In this document: piece after piece, positions 1 through 59,381 of the stretch
Layout: each line of letters opens with the position of its first letter
Numbering within the stretch: position 1 is the first letter of the stretch
The notes under the pieces: generated by a model
What the model was told of the DNA's origin: nothing
Databases searched by the model: none
What the model saw: the letters and a program-made list of their open reading frames with translations, nothing else
Translations under genes and position numbers: made by a program
NCBI RefSeq assembly: GCF_964204645.1
Contig: NC_134029.1
Location: 19,116,450 to 19,176,449, forward strand
Origin: Tubulanus polymorphus
Lineage: Eukaryota; Nemertea; Palaeonemertea; Tubulaniformes; Tubulanidae
DNA: 60,000 nt
Reading direction: 5' to 3'

Positions 1-34
1 GCCCTCAGATGTAAACCTCATGAGTTTCATAAAC

Positions 35-52
35 CATGGACTAGAGTCCATG
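35..52. repeat. Short perfect palindrome CATGGACT-AG-AGTCCATG
   Basis: 8-bp arms. Near-identical palindromes are at 34919-34938 and, with two changes, at 7747-7766; one arm is at 11290. Confidence 0.7.
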
Positions 53-753
53 CATAAACCAATGAGTTTTCTATTCCCAGTCTTTTATTCTGTCATGCAC
101 AAACTTTTTTCCTCAGTTGTTAATTAGTTGCAATTAGCCAGTTTTCGATGTGTAGCTTGAAGTATGAATTTTTCGATAGATTTTCCTCGTTTAGCGCCGA
201 CGAATTAGTCTAAATATTGGGCTTTACAACGCTAGACTAATACGCATAGTGCCTGATAATGGTAATTATTAGTTTGTGTGGGAAAGGTCGATGCGTTTTC
301 GTAAATCGTCTCCATAAACCATTTGACATGGACGGTTCGTGTCTCGTAAATAAAGATATTGTTTTCGATCGCGATCTAATCGATTCATTAGACCCGGTCG
401 TTTATTTATAGCTGTCTAATCAACAAGATTATTTTACGCAATCGGCACGAGGCAAATTTTTTAAAACTTGATGATTGACCGTATTAGGACTTTAATTGTC
501 GAGGCTGAATCCAGGGTGATATACGTGACTGTACCTTTTGCTCGATTACAGGGGGGAGGGGAGGGGGAATGGGCAATAGCTCTTGAAAAGAGTATATTCG
601 TTAGCCGAGCTCAGGTCGACTTATACAAAACATTTGTCTTATGATCTTTAGAGCACTCGGGCCGACTACGAATCGATCATGTGACACAATAATCATCTCT
701 GATTGGCTTCAATGTTAAGATCGGTCGTCGGAAGTAGAACTTGGTGCGTATCC

Positions 754-1112
754 TTAAGCCTAGCTCAGGTCGACTTATGACCTGACTAGATCATCGTAAA
801 GACAGTGGTAGTAAACACGTGACCACTCATTGCCGATTCATTTTGTCAGCAATCGGGTTGACTAGGACTCGATCATCGCTGAGTCTAAAGGTCATGTGAC
901 CCAATACTAATCGCTGATTGGCTATGATGATCTCATCGGGTCATATGAAATAGAACTTGTATCCTTGCGATTCGGCTTACGACGGGTCTGCGATCAACCC
1001 GTTGCAGTCGTGAGTACAATCATGTCGAATAGGTTCTCGATAGAAAAATTGCGGACTGGAGCGGTTATGATTAGATCGGATGGGATCTTAGTCGACCTGA
1101 GTTAGGGTTTAA
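754..1112. mobile_element. Palindromic MITE-like element, ends TTAAGCCTAGCTCAGGTCGAC
   Basis: The left end TTAAGCCTAGCTCAGGTCGAC-like sequence (754-774) is mirrored by GTCGACCTGAGTTAGGG plus TTTAA at 1091-1112. A partial, related copy begins at 603 (GAGCTCAGGTCGACTTAT). The shared internal words CATGTGAC and CTGATTGGCT occur in both. A weaker relative is at 8526-8615. There is no coding capacity. Confidence 0.6.
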
Positions 1113-3090
1113 GGCGAGTAAAAATTCATCGGTGAGTAAGATAAACGGAAGGTTCAGCCAGGTCCAGGGTCTCGCTGCAATTTCGAAGTGAAAGTCCTTG
1201 CATTCTTGTATTCAGATAAGTGTACAATGTTTTCATTTTACTGGTCTGTAATAAATACGTCAAAATCTCCCTAACTAAACTATGATTAACAACTAGCCAA
1301 CTGTTTGATGTAACCTTGCCGTACAAGTAACCGCGAGGTAGAACCACCTGTAAACCTTGTATCAGAGGAGAGCGGTGTTACTACAGCATTCCCATCAGTT
1401 CCAGATGTAAATCGCGGTTCACTGTTTATTGGAATCGAATTTACTCCTAGAGTAAAGGATCAAGAATGTGCCTATCGATATGTCATTCAGGGGCCTTCGA
1501 TTTTTTAGATCCAGTGTTAGGACATGCTCGAAAAGGATTTTCATTTTACTGGTCTGTTTGGTACTAATTGGGTAAACTTAGATAATTTTAACTTTTACTG
1601 GCCGAACCAGGGTGTGATTATCGACGGTACTTTTCCAAACACTGGGGAAAAGATTTTTCGAAAAGGTTGCATTAGCATCTTGACGGGCTGAATTGCAAGG
1701 ATTCGTAAATTTAGTTCAAAACGCTTGTGGCTTTAATACAGGGTTCCTGATGATTCCTTATAAACTTGTTCCTAATGGAAAATGCCTTCAAAGGTGCTTG
1801 AAACTCTATTAATTTGAGCAAAATACCCAGAATTCCTTTAAAACTCCTTCAATTTTGAGAAATAGGCAATTAAAAATGTTTGTCCAGTTTGTTGTACAGT
1901 AGACCTAAATCGGTACAGTTTGGACCAGAATTTGTTTCTACCCAAATTAGGCGGTTGCCGAATTAGAAAGTAAGTTTAGATAGTGATAAGGATGAAAATG
2001 TGCTTACAAAATGCCACAGAATTAATGGTTTACTGAGATATACTGAAACCGATTTTAGGAGAAATGAAAGTGATGTGAACGCTTCCTCGAAATTTGAAAT
2101 ATTTGCCTTTAGATATCCTTATATTTAGAAATGACTGATTTGTAGGGACCCTGTAATATCTCTTTCTATTTCATAAAATTCGATTTGATTCTAGTGTCGG
2201 ATGATATCATAGAATTGTAGGCCTATAACTAATTTTGAAACTAATGGCATTGGAAAATATGCTGCAGTATGTAAATGCAAAGCCGGTAAAATAGTTCTGG
2301 ATATTCTTGGTAGATGGCAGCAGTATCTGTCTAATTCCTTGGATACACTGGTTCAATCCTACTATCAAAAACAATTTGTTTTTGAGTGTCCATGGTTCAA
2401 TGTAACTAATCATTGATGATTTAAAATGTGTATATCGTAAAAATCTAATCAGCCCCAAATTATTTTTCAGGGAATTTATGTTGATATTGTATGATAACAT
2501 GTGATTATTTAGGAAATTCAGGCGATGGATTTTGAAAAGGTTTAAACCAATTTATCTATGTTTGTCAGATGTGATGCAAGGTTTTTTCTAATCTTGACTA
2601 AACTTTTGGGAAAACATAGGTAAAGCCCTTATTAGCGCTTACTTTTCAAACAATTTTTTCCTTGTGCCTGAAAGTATCTAGTACTTATTGAACCGAATGT
2701 CTTCACAGAAACATAATGAAAAATTTTCGACTGCCAGAAAGACTCTGCTGAGAATATTCTCAGATTGGGAAAATTATCAAGGACGTTAATTAAAAAATAT
2801 TTCTGGAGGGATAACCACAAACCCTCCTCCTACTGCTATCAAATAGCAATCCGATATAATCCTGGCTCTACCACAAGGAAATGGTCTCTGGATTCTGGAA
2901 AGTGTTTCTTTTGACTTTCGACAGTGTTGATGCAGTATAAGGTGCCTCGGCCTTATTGATACCATATGAATTTTTGATACCATGGATGAACTTCTATCCC
3001 TGAATATGCTATACATGTAGAATAAAGTAAGATATTCGCAGAATGAACTAAATCTGATTGCGAACTGTCGGCAGGATTCCAGGGGCCGAT
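1113..3090. other. AT-rich intergenic DNA, no gene seen
   Basis: Small open frames only, with no recognisable domain. The word TTTTCATTTTACTGGTCTGT occurs twice (about 1231 and 1541), and its core TTTACTGGTCTGT again near 12335, pointing to a decayed dispersed repeat. Confidence 0.5.
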
Positions 3091-3092
3091 TC

Positions 3093-3217
3093 CATTGTCT
3101 AGACTTAAGACTTAAAGTGGTCTTAAATCTTAACACTGCTCTTGAGTTGCTAGATTGCCTAAAGAACTAAGATGGGCTTAGAATAGTCTTAAGTCTAAGC
3201 CCTGACTACGGAACTGC
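3093..3217. mobile_element. Palindromic repeat with CTTAAGACTTAAG-type ends (copy 1)
   Basis: TCTAGACTTAAGACTTAAAG at 3098 is mirrored by CTTAAGTCTAAG near 3190, enclosing the word TTGCCTAAAGAACTAAGATGG. Related copies are at 25056-25185 and 51787-51870, with fragments near 10505 and 40557. They flank phrases like GGGCCAGTT or GAACTGGCC. It is a short non-autonomous element. Confidence 0.55.
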
Positions 3218-4153
3218 CCCCCCCCCAAATTTCTTGCTTGGAATCGCAAAATATATCTCGGATATACCTTATCAAATCTTAGATCATGCCCAGTCTACTG
3301 AATTCTTTCAGATCAGAAAGAAGTTGTTATCCACATTTATCTGTTGCTCAGAGTCTGACATTCATCGTGTGACTATACACTTAAAGATATCGAGTACCTC
3401 GTTATTCACAGCCAAAAATCAGATTTCTGTCAATATAGCTGTTGGCATTTTCTGAAAGCCGTCGCGATGTTATTTCGTAATCATCGCCGCAAAGCTCAAT
3501 AATTCATAAGTCATTACCGACTGCCGAGAGCGAATGGATTGTCTGCGTTAATGGTGAAAAGCTCGCGCTGTTAATAGTAAGCATTGTATCGAGAGCGTTT
3601 GTGAGAGAGAGAAAATGGGGAGAGCGGAGTTTCGCGGAATATTTTCTATGTTGAGTGGCTCTCTGACCGCTTTTGTCTGGCTCGATCGCTCTTAGGCATA
3701 ATAAGGCGGCGGCGTAATGCAACTCCGAAACGCGTACCAGTTTGGTCGGTCGGTCGTGTTAATTGCAGTAAGTAACGACGTACTTAAAATCGACGGAGAT
3801 AAAAGTTGACTCGAAGATCATCAAACTCTGGCGACGTCGATAGACATCTGTTAGTCGTAGCAGAAGATCACAGTCAACGGATGAGCGATTACGATTCTGA
3901 GATCGGCTTGCTCATTTCGTTATTAAGTTATACGGTTTGTAGTTCGTCCCGAGATGATGAAAACGGCCGGATTACGAAACTCTTGATCGACGGCTGGATA
4001 AGTAATAATATCCGAGTGGAATACATCGCGCGGGGATAAGCGCACTCGCGATTTTCTCTACTCGGCCGGTTTGAAGACGTTCGACGTCGAGACAGTTTCC
4101 CCGTTGTAAGCACGCACGACGAGGCAGCGCGATCGAACCCTCAAGCGAACAGA

Positions 4154-4215
4154 CGAACGAACGAACGAACGAACGAACGAACGAACGAACGAACGAACGA
4201 ACGAACGAACGAACG
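4154..4215. repeat. (ACGA)n microsatellite
   Basis: About 15 near-perfect copies of ACGA. Because the unit is not a multiple of three, it opens frames on both strands (for example a Ser-Phe-Val-Arg repeat on the minus strand) that are not genes. Confidence 0.95.
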
Positions 4216-5221
4216 TGACGAGGACTACACCTACATATTGACTTTTAATTATCGCAGTAGATTTGATGAATATTGTCACTTCGGGTACGTAGTGTATATA
4301 TAGCCACCACGCGAAGAAGCATCGATCTTTCACGCATATATACGTCTGTAAACGCGTTTGTGCGAGTACATCTTTCCATATGATTCGATAAAATTAGATC
4401 GTCTATCGCGCGCAAACCGCGGATGAACTCGCGAGCTTCGTCTGTAATCCCCAGTTTTCAATGTTTGGATAGCGATCTCTTTGTTCGGATGTTGACTGTG
4501 CGTTGACTCGTCTCTGATCGAATTTCTCTAGCCCTCATTTTGCGCGGCGACGTTAGTTTTTTTTCCGCGAAACAGCGAGACAAACTCATTATCGGTGACG
4601 TCTGCTATGCGTGCACATTTACGATATATAGGATTCCGCCGCGTCGGACATTGATGTATGGTAGATGAGATTCTGTCGGCGACGCCAAGGTTGACATTCG
4701 TCTTACTAGCAGACAGGCTTAGTCAGTCGTCTTACGAGAGCTCTCGGATTATTATGACCTAGCCTCCTCTTCTATTCAATATAGGTGTATTTACGTATAT
4801 CAGAGGTGAACATTTTTCCGCTACAGAAAGTAAGGTTGTTTTCAGCTGTAGAAACAGGCGTTAATTTAGATGCACACGAACGAGCGCCGTGCTGGATTAA
4901 CCGTTCCACTGTTCGTTTTCTAATCAGTGATTGACTGGCTGAGCGAAAAAAATATTTCCCCGTCTAACGCAGGAATGAACGATTTTCTCTCGTCGATTGT
5001 TGCATAAGGTTCAATAATAAACGTCGCGGTCAGAGATCGGTTGAGTTTGCGCACTTGTTAACAGACATACGCAGATGATTGGGATGCTTACTGCGGGATA
5101 GCAGAGGATGTGACTGGACTAATAATCCGATATAGAGACCTGACATTCTGGTTAACTGTAGCAGCACTCAAGTGCTTTCGTCTTTAACTAGTATCAGTCA
5201 AAACGCGGGAATCTCTTGGCA

Positions 5222-5565
5222 GTTGAATCCAGTCAACTGGTATATGGTATATTGATGTTTGTATGAAGTATCCAGTAAACTGGTATCTTGTTAGCAGTAG
5301 TATCCAGTGAACTGGTATCTTGTAAGCAGTATCCAGTCAACTGGTATCTTGTAAGCAAAATCCTGTCAACTGGTATCTTGTAAGCATTATCCAGTCAACT
5401 GGTGTTAGTAGTATCCAGTCAATTAACATTTACATAATATCTAGGATCTTGATATTTGTTAGCTGAAGCCAGTCAATTGGTATCCGGTATCCAGTGAAGG
5501 ATCGTTAAGCGATATCCGGTCAATTTATAGCAGTATCCTATCAGCCGGTGGTATCCCGTCAATAG
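5222..5565. repeat. Degenerate minisatellite, unit about 30 bp containing CCAGTCAACTGG
   Basis: Roughly ten diverged copies of a unit built on ATCCAGTCAACTGGTATC followed by TTGTAAGCA. The core CCAGT(C/G)AACTGG is itself nearly palindromic. Copies at 5325-5400 are most regular; both edges decay. It lies about 340 bp before the candidate first exon. Confidence 0.85.
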
Positions 5566-5900
5566 GCCTAGGTCAAGTCAGCAGACTGGAACGGTACTCC
5601 ATGTATCGCGGGCGCACAATCTTATCTAACGTTCTCAGAATTACCGAACAGCAATAACAACTCGTGCGTCCGGGCAAGAACAATACGAAAACAATTTTCT
5701 TGTCATTTTTCATGAATAATTGATAGCGTCTAGTTATCGAGCGGACAGACGGACGAACGAACTAACAGACGCATTAACGGACATATCGGCTGCAAACAGC
5801 TGCATATATCTCGGTCAATATTTATCGTTTGGATCGTCGTGAATTGGTCGGATTCTGTCATCGTCGATCGTCGCCGAGTTGATGACCGCGTTGTTACACG

Positions 5901-53708
<47,808 letters not shown>

Positions 53709-54150
53709 CAGATAGGGGAGCAAGGGGCGGGTGGCTGGCGACGGTCAGCCACGGCAAGCCCCTTGCCCGGACCCATGCCTTGCCCGACCGTTCAGAACTT
53801 GAAGAAATCCACTTCGCAACCAGCTGACGTTTCGTCATGCTACTCGACTTTGTGACAACCAGAGGGCTCTGTTTGATTCGGACGGACACTGGCAAACAGA
53901 GCTCGCATCCATAAACGCTAGTCACTCGACAACTTCGATCGATTATCGTTGAAATTAAGAACTGCTGATCATGGTTATTTCTGCCGGTGTTTTTACTGTA
54001 AATCGATCAGACGATAAATGTGGCATTCCAGTTAGAAACCGGCTAATAGGAATACGCCTACCGGCAACTAGGGACGGTTTTGAAAATGACCCGCCAGAAG
54101 AGCGTATTTTAATCGAATCCGAACGCTTTAAATAAACGGATTTATATCAG
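53709..54150 (+). other. KLHL5: KLHL 3' UTR (minimal), with polyadenylation signal at 54131-54136
   Basis: The sequence after the stop contains the GC-rich hairpin and then the first canonical AATAAA at 54131-54136. Further AATAAA-like strings occur near 54258 and 54476, so the true end of the transcript is uncertain. Confidence 0.45.
53720..53766 (+). promoter_or_regulatory. GC-rich hairpin 11 nt downstream of the KLHL stop codon
   Basis: GCAAGGGGC (53720-53728) pairs perfectly with GCCCCTTGC (53758-53766). Inside it, GTGGCTG (53731-53737) pairs with CAGCCAC (53746-53752), leaving an 8-nt loop and a small internal bulge. It begins 11 nt after TGA. It may be a 3'-UTR structure acting on RNA stability or translation, or a readthrough stimulator. 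The pairing is seen directly; the function is inference. Confidence 0.6.
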
Positions 54151-54599
54151 GCTTTGCTGAAAAGAAACTTCTATCGGAGAAGCTATGTTTTTTTTTTCGC
54201 ACAAAGCTACTCAAAAAGACATCTTAAGCTGCTGCTTACATCAGCATGGGCTTCATTTTAATAAAAGATTTTCTAAGGATATTCTACGAAATGCTCAAGA
54301 TCCTTCCCACTGCTTCTGTAAAAGGATGGATCTTTTCAAGGAATTTCAGGGTACTTAAAACAGCATCGGGGAATCAATAAACCGCCAGAAGAACCTTATA
54401 CCCCGGAAGTTTTACCAGGTCAAGGGATTTGCGAGTCCAACTGGTCATAATCTGTCCTTATAGGACATGATGGCTTAATAAAAAGTTGAAATTAGATGAT
54501 GGTAAATCCTGCACTTTTAGGCCGTCTTATGTTCTTCCACCAGGTAAAATATCCTACCATAGATGAAAATGTTGTATTCCTGAGTCATCATCATACTTT

Positions 54600-54920
54600 A
54601 ATGCATTCGCTGCCAAGTGCGAGTCTGCCGTAAGTGCCACTACGAGGCAGGGATTCGAACCTGATGGCATTCTCTAGACTCGGCCACAGTATACCGCAAC
54701 TGTCTTGAGGATTCTCGTAGCCGATTCTTCCTATTTACAGTTAGATATTTGCGCTCCGGCACATGAGAATGACATAGTACGTGATAGACTGGCAATGTGA
54801 ATAAACTCTGCTAATCAGTCAACTTTGCAATGCTCATCAGTGAACTTCAAGCAAAGGCTGACTACGTAATAGCAACAGTGCCAACCTGAGTAGTTGGGGG
54901 CTGCACCGTATTATTGGTAG
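54600..54920 (-). mobile_element. tRNA-derived SINE, head and body
   Basis: On the minus strand, box A TGGCCGAGTCTAG (54686-54674) precedes box B GGTTCGAATCC (54661-54651). The body-related sequence on the other side (54700-54920) matches 51522-51780. The order of head and body suggests a composite or rearranged copy. Confidence 0.65.
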
Positions 54921-54999
54921 CGAATGTGTTGAATCCAGCCAATACTGAAATCATAACAAATGAAATCTAGAACTCACAAACGCACCGAAGAACATTTTT

Positions 55000-57900
55000 G
55001 AGTAACATTAACACAATTTTATTTTTCCTTCTACATAAATAAACAAACTTATCCCTCCTTCGAATGATAACCAAGATCTTTTCTAGCAGTTCAATGATGG
55101 AAGAAAAACAACACAGATGATACAGTACACCTCGCCTTGCTGGCACTGCCAAATTGGTCTGAGGTAAGCAAAGCCCGTGATCCGGATAGGAAAATACGTT
55201 AGGAAGTCAGAAAAATTTAGATTTTGTTTTTGTCCGAGTTGGTCACGTCCGAGTAAGGCATGGGATCATCATTTATTACGTACGCATAAAATTTGAATTT
55301 TTCAACCCCCTCCTCTGTACGCAAAATCGGCCATTTTTTCATATACATTAAGCATTACAGTACGCAATTGCACTGACCCCTCCCCTCTCCCCTAATGCGT
55401 ACGTAATAAATGAATGACCCCATGGTTTACTGTATCATTTTTTTACAGCAGGTTCGCAGAGAACAGTTAGAAAAAAAAAGCCATTTCAGTAATGATGGTA
55501 TAATGTGAAATGCTCAAATGTTCGTCTAAACATATGAACATGTTTCTATACTTAAGAAAAACAGAAATATCATTTCGTAGATTAAGTAAAATAAGGTCTC
55601 GAGAGAAATAAGAGACCTGTTATATTTCCTTCACCACCAACAAAAATACCCGGGAACAATTTAACGGAACCACTCTTTTCTATGATATTGAATAACTTCC
55701 AGTTGTGGTAACCGTAAATGCTTATAATGGAAATAAAAAAACAAATTGTTGGTTTGGGAGATCATTCTTTAATAAGTAAAACTGAGAGTGTAAACGAGGG
55801 TAAACATTTTCAATTTCAGACAACTGCTTATAGATTCTATAAACGTGGGCCGTATATCTAAACTCTAGTTTACATGTATGTCCATGCTATAACTATAAGG
55901 TAAACGAAGTAAATGTGATGCGCAAATCAGACACTTCGTCAAACAATGATTATCGTCATTGATTCACTGCTACATAACTTAAAGTAAACCTTTACTTAGT
56001 ACATATATATTTACTTTACGCGCGTGTTTGATAAAGCTTTACATGAAATACACACAGATTTTCAATTCCCATCGAATTCCGATATAATGAAATTTATATA
56101 GTACAATCGATATTAGTGGAATTATCTCATTCGTTCGAAGCTCCTCTATACTCATCCATCTGTTCGAAATACATACAACGAAATTCTATATCCACTGTTT
56201 TTGTACCTAATTATCGACCCGTTCATGTGTATGTACAGGGTAGACTCGGACTTACTTTAAATTCTACAGGAGTTAATTAATGCAGTTTACATTCAGGGGA
56301 ACTTGCAATTCGACCCTATTGAACCTGTAACATCATGTCATCGAAATAATTTAATTCCCAATTTGTCACGAGGTTACACAGGGATGTCTTTTGAAAATCT
56401 CTTACATGTGTTACTAACTTCATAGTTACTAAGTAGGGCCGAATCTACTCTACACATATTCACACACTTCAATTTTGTAACATGGCTCTCGGTATCACAA
56501 AAAAATATTGGGCATAAAATTTTCTACTTTCGATGCCTAGACTAACAAAAAAAAATAGATATCAGAACTTTTTTTTTGTGAAACTGGGCTCCGAAATACC
56601 AGCATCCGTCATAAAACTTTTAAGTAACCCTTCTAGAAGCTTCATAAGTCAGTCCTTTTCCCGATGATCTCTTTTACAAATGTTACATGCATAAAAGTCT
56701 GAATGATTATCACAAAATAATGATAACGATATTAATAATAATGTATATTTTTATACAAAGATAAAATTCGATGATATTGTTATTATAATACAGCGTCTGT
56801 CCTCTGACTACTGTTCTTTTTTGCGCTCTATTCGTGTGTACAAGTAAATTGACTAAAGCATTTATTATTTAAGCATATATTCTAACATAACGAATACTGT
56901 ATATAGATTTATCATACGCCTTTAAAAGGTTATTTTGTGGTGAGGTTTAGAGGAAAATTATCATATGTCGATATGATGTTTGATACTTGTAACAGATGTT
57001 CTATAATGACTTGATAATGAGAGACGACAGGTGTTTCGTGTAGTGTGGTTTTATATGAAACAGATGAACCAGCTTTCAAGTCAATCCTAAAAAAAACCAC
57101 CATTTTCTCTTTTTGTCATAAGACCGGATTCAGTTTCACAAAAAGTTTTAACCCTTTAATTGATTCAAGAGTTAATCTTTTTTGTGAAACAGGGCCCAGG
57201 GCCGGCAGAAGCAATTTGGGGGTCTAGGGCCCTCCTCCAGAAAATGTTTTAAAATCAGATGCATTTCCCGGCATCTGAACCACACAATTCCGCTGATCTT
57301 GAGTGAGAATTATTATTTGAGGGGAAAGTAAAAATTACCAATTTTGGTCGACTGATTTGGGTAATTATTGGTTTCGACCACCATCATCAAGTCGGAACTA
57401 TTCTGCCGGCCTTGTAAGATATAGAACTTATGAATTATTCTTAACGCGAAAATCTCAAGGGGATGTAACAACTAACAAGACCGAGGTTACTGTATATTTC
57501 GAATAGAAAGCTTGTTTTCGTAACAAAATTATATTTCTATCTTTTGCTTTGAATTACAGCTTTTTCATTCGTACTCAAATTAACGGTATATTCCATTTAA
57601 AATACCAGATGTATGAATTCAAATTCGATGTTTTAGAAACTTATTGATATAACGATTGAATCTCTTTTCATCTATGAGTTCATATAAACTCTCGGATGTG
57701 TTAATTTCATGACAACATACTAAATGGTGGGTTTTTGTGGCTAGGGGAGACTGGTGCTATTGATACAACCCCTAATACCTCCAGCCAGCTTGGATAATTG
57801 AGTTATACGGCTGAAAAAATAACTGTTGATCATTCATGTTGTTTCATTCGAAAAAGTGGTGAAAAACAGTTTTTTTTCCCGTTTAAAATCTGGAAAGTTT

Positions 57901-59381
57901 TCTCTAATTTCGCTGACCCAGGACGCACTTACAGAAACATCACACTCAGTCTCTATCATGGAGTGTGGATTAGTTTCACAATCAGCTGAAGGTGGTTTTA
58001 TAGACTGGAACTATCTTTGTCCTGGGGTTAACTCAATTCAATTTCAATTGAGGAAGGCCCTGGGTTTAAGTTAATACCAGTCTGTAAAACAAACCCTGTT
58101 AGTTAGTTAGTTAGTAACTTGCGTGTCCAGTGATTTTATGAAAACGAAATGTAGTCAGCATTTTCCAATATTCGAAAGCAATTTTTCAGCAGGCTTGAAA
58201 ATAGATAAATAAATCTTAAGGGAACAATAATACATGTTAACGTAGCTTTTAGACATGAGATGTTCGATTTTTTAATTATCGTATAAGCACTAATGTACGT
58301 AATGAGCACTAATGTACGTAATGAGTTTGTGTAATATGATATATTGCATTGTATTTGGCAGGCATAATAGCTTAAATAATGTAATAAATATTTGAACAAA
58401 GAAACACGCATTATCTTGAGACTCATTTTCTTTCAAATCTCGGTGGACTCTTTTTTTTAACAGAGGTTTCAAGGTCGCTACAGGTCTGAATATGAGGAAT
58501 TTTAAAGGAGAAAATTTCATATTTCAAGGAAGCGTCTGCATCATTTTCGTATTCTAATTATTGTAGACTCCTAAATCGGTACCGTTTATCTCGGTAAACC
58601 ATTAATTCCAGGTTCTCACTGTATTGATTTAGGGGTAGTCTACTATACAACTACAAACTAGACAAAAATATCTAATTTCCTATTTCTAAATTGAAGGAGT
58701 TTGAAAACAAGTTTTTGAAATTTTGTTCAAATCGAAGTAGTTTCATGCACGTTTAGAAGGATTTTCCATTTTGAAGGAGTTTTTCAGGAATCAAGGAGTC
58801 GTAGGGACCCTGAGCATAAACATACACTCTGCTTTGAGCTGATATCATATTAACACATGCAATTAGGCTATACTTCTTACATAACCCCAATATGGCAGTA
58901 TTTTTAACAAGGGGAGATTTCTAACAACCTTTCATAAACTAGGCCTATGTACATGAACAGAAAATTTTCATCACCCCGATATATACACAATTTATCTCAA
59001 GCCTTATCTACAAAGGGAGAATTCGCTTTTTTGTCCCCAAAGAATGGTCCATTAGCTGAACAAAACATAGGCAAGCGATAAATTAGGTAAAGTTCAGTAA
59101 AACCACCAAACGATAAACACAGAAGACGACACTCGAGTCGGGTATGGGATATAATCATTCAACTCGCATATTTCTGTCTAGTATGACGTAACACGAACTT
59201 ACTGAAAGGTCCATCACGTTCCTGAAACATGCCATTAAATAAGTGGAGGAGACAACTGTCAGACCACGGTGTCATAACGCAATCAACAAAGCCATTTTCA
59301 TACAAACGATCACAAATGGCACCATAAATGCACATAATACGAAAATAATTTCAGTAATAAAGCAAAAACAGGGTTCTTCTT
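55000..59381. other. Region downstream of the SLC1 stop: probable long 3' UTR plus intergenic DNA
   Basis: AT-rich, with no coding frame that I trust. On the minus strand it would hold the transporter 3' UTR; candidate AATAAA signals appear as TTTATT on the plus strand (for example 56861-56866 and 55018-55023). Two copies of a short inverted motif occur: GTTTCACAAAAAG near 57132 with TTTTTTGTGAAAC near 57178, and TTTTTTTGTGAAACTGGG near 56571. 58104-58119 is (TTAG)n. Nothing else is assigned. Confidence 0.4.

Larger units (their letters stand above)
3216..5900 (+). promoter_or_regulatory. CpG-rich 5' flank, candidate promoter and 5' UTR region of the KLHL gene
   Basis: From about 3540 to 6010 the sequence is much richer in CG dinucleotides than the AT-rich DNA before and after, as often seen around transcription starts. 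Short open frames here (for example 3881-4039) have no recognisable product. I see no convincing TATA box in a decisive place. The stretch also holds an (ACGA)n tract and a minisatellite. The assignment depends on exon 1 at 5901 being real. Confidence 0.3.

Noticed and set aside
4058-4333. Ser-Phe-Val-Arg repeat protein on the minus strand
   Set aside because: It comes from the (ACGA)n tract.
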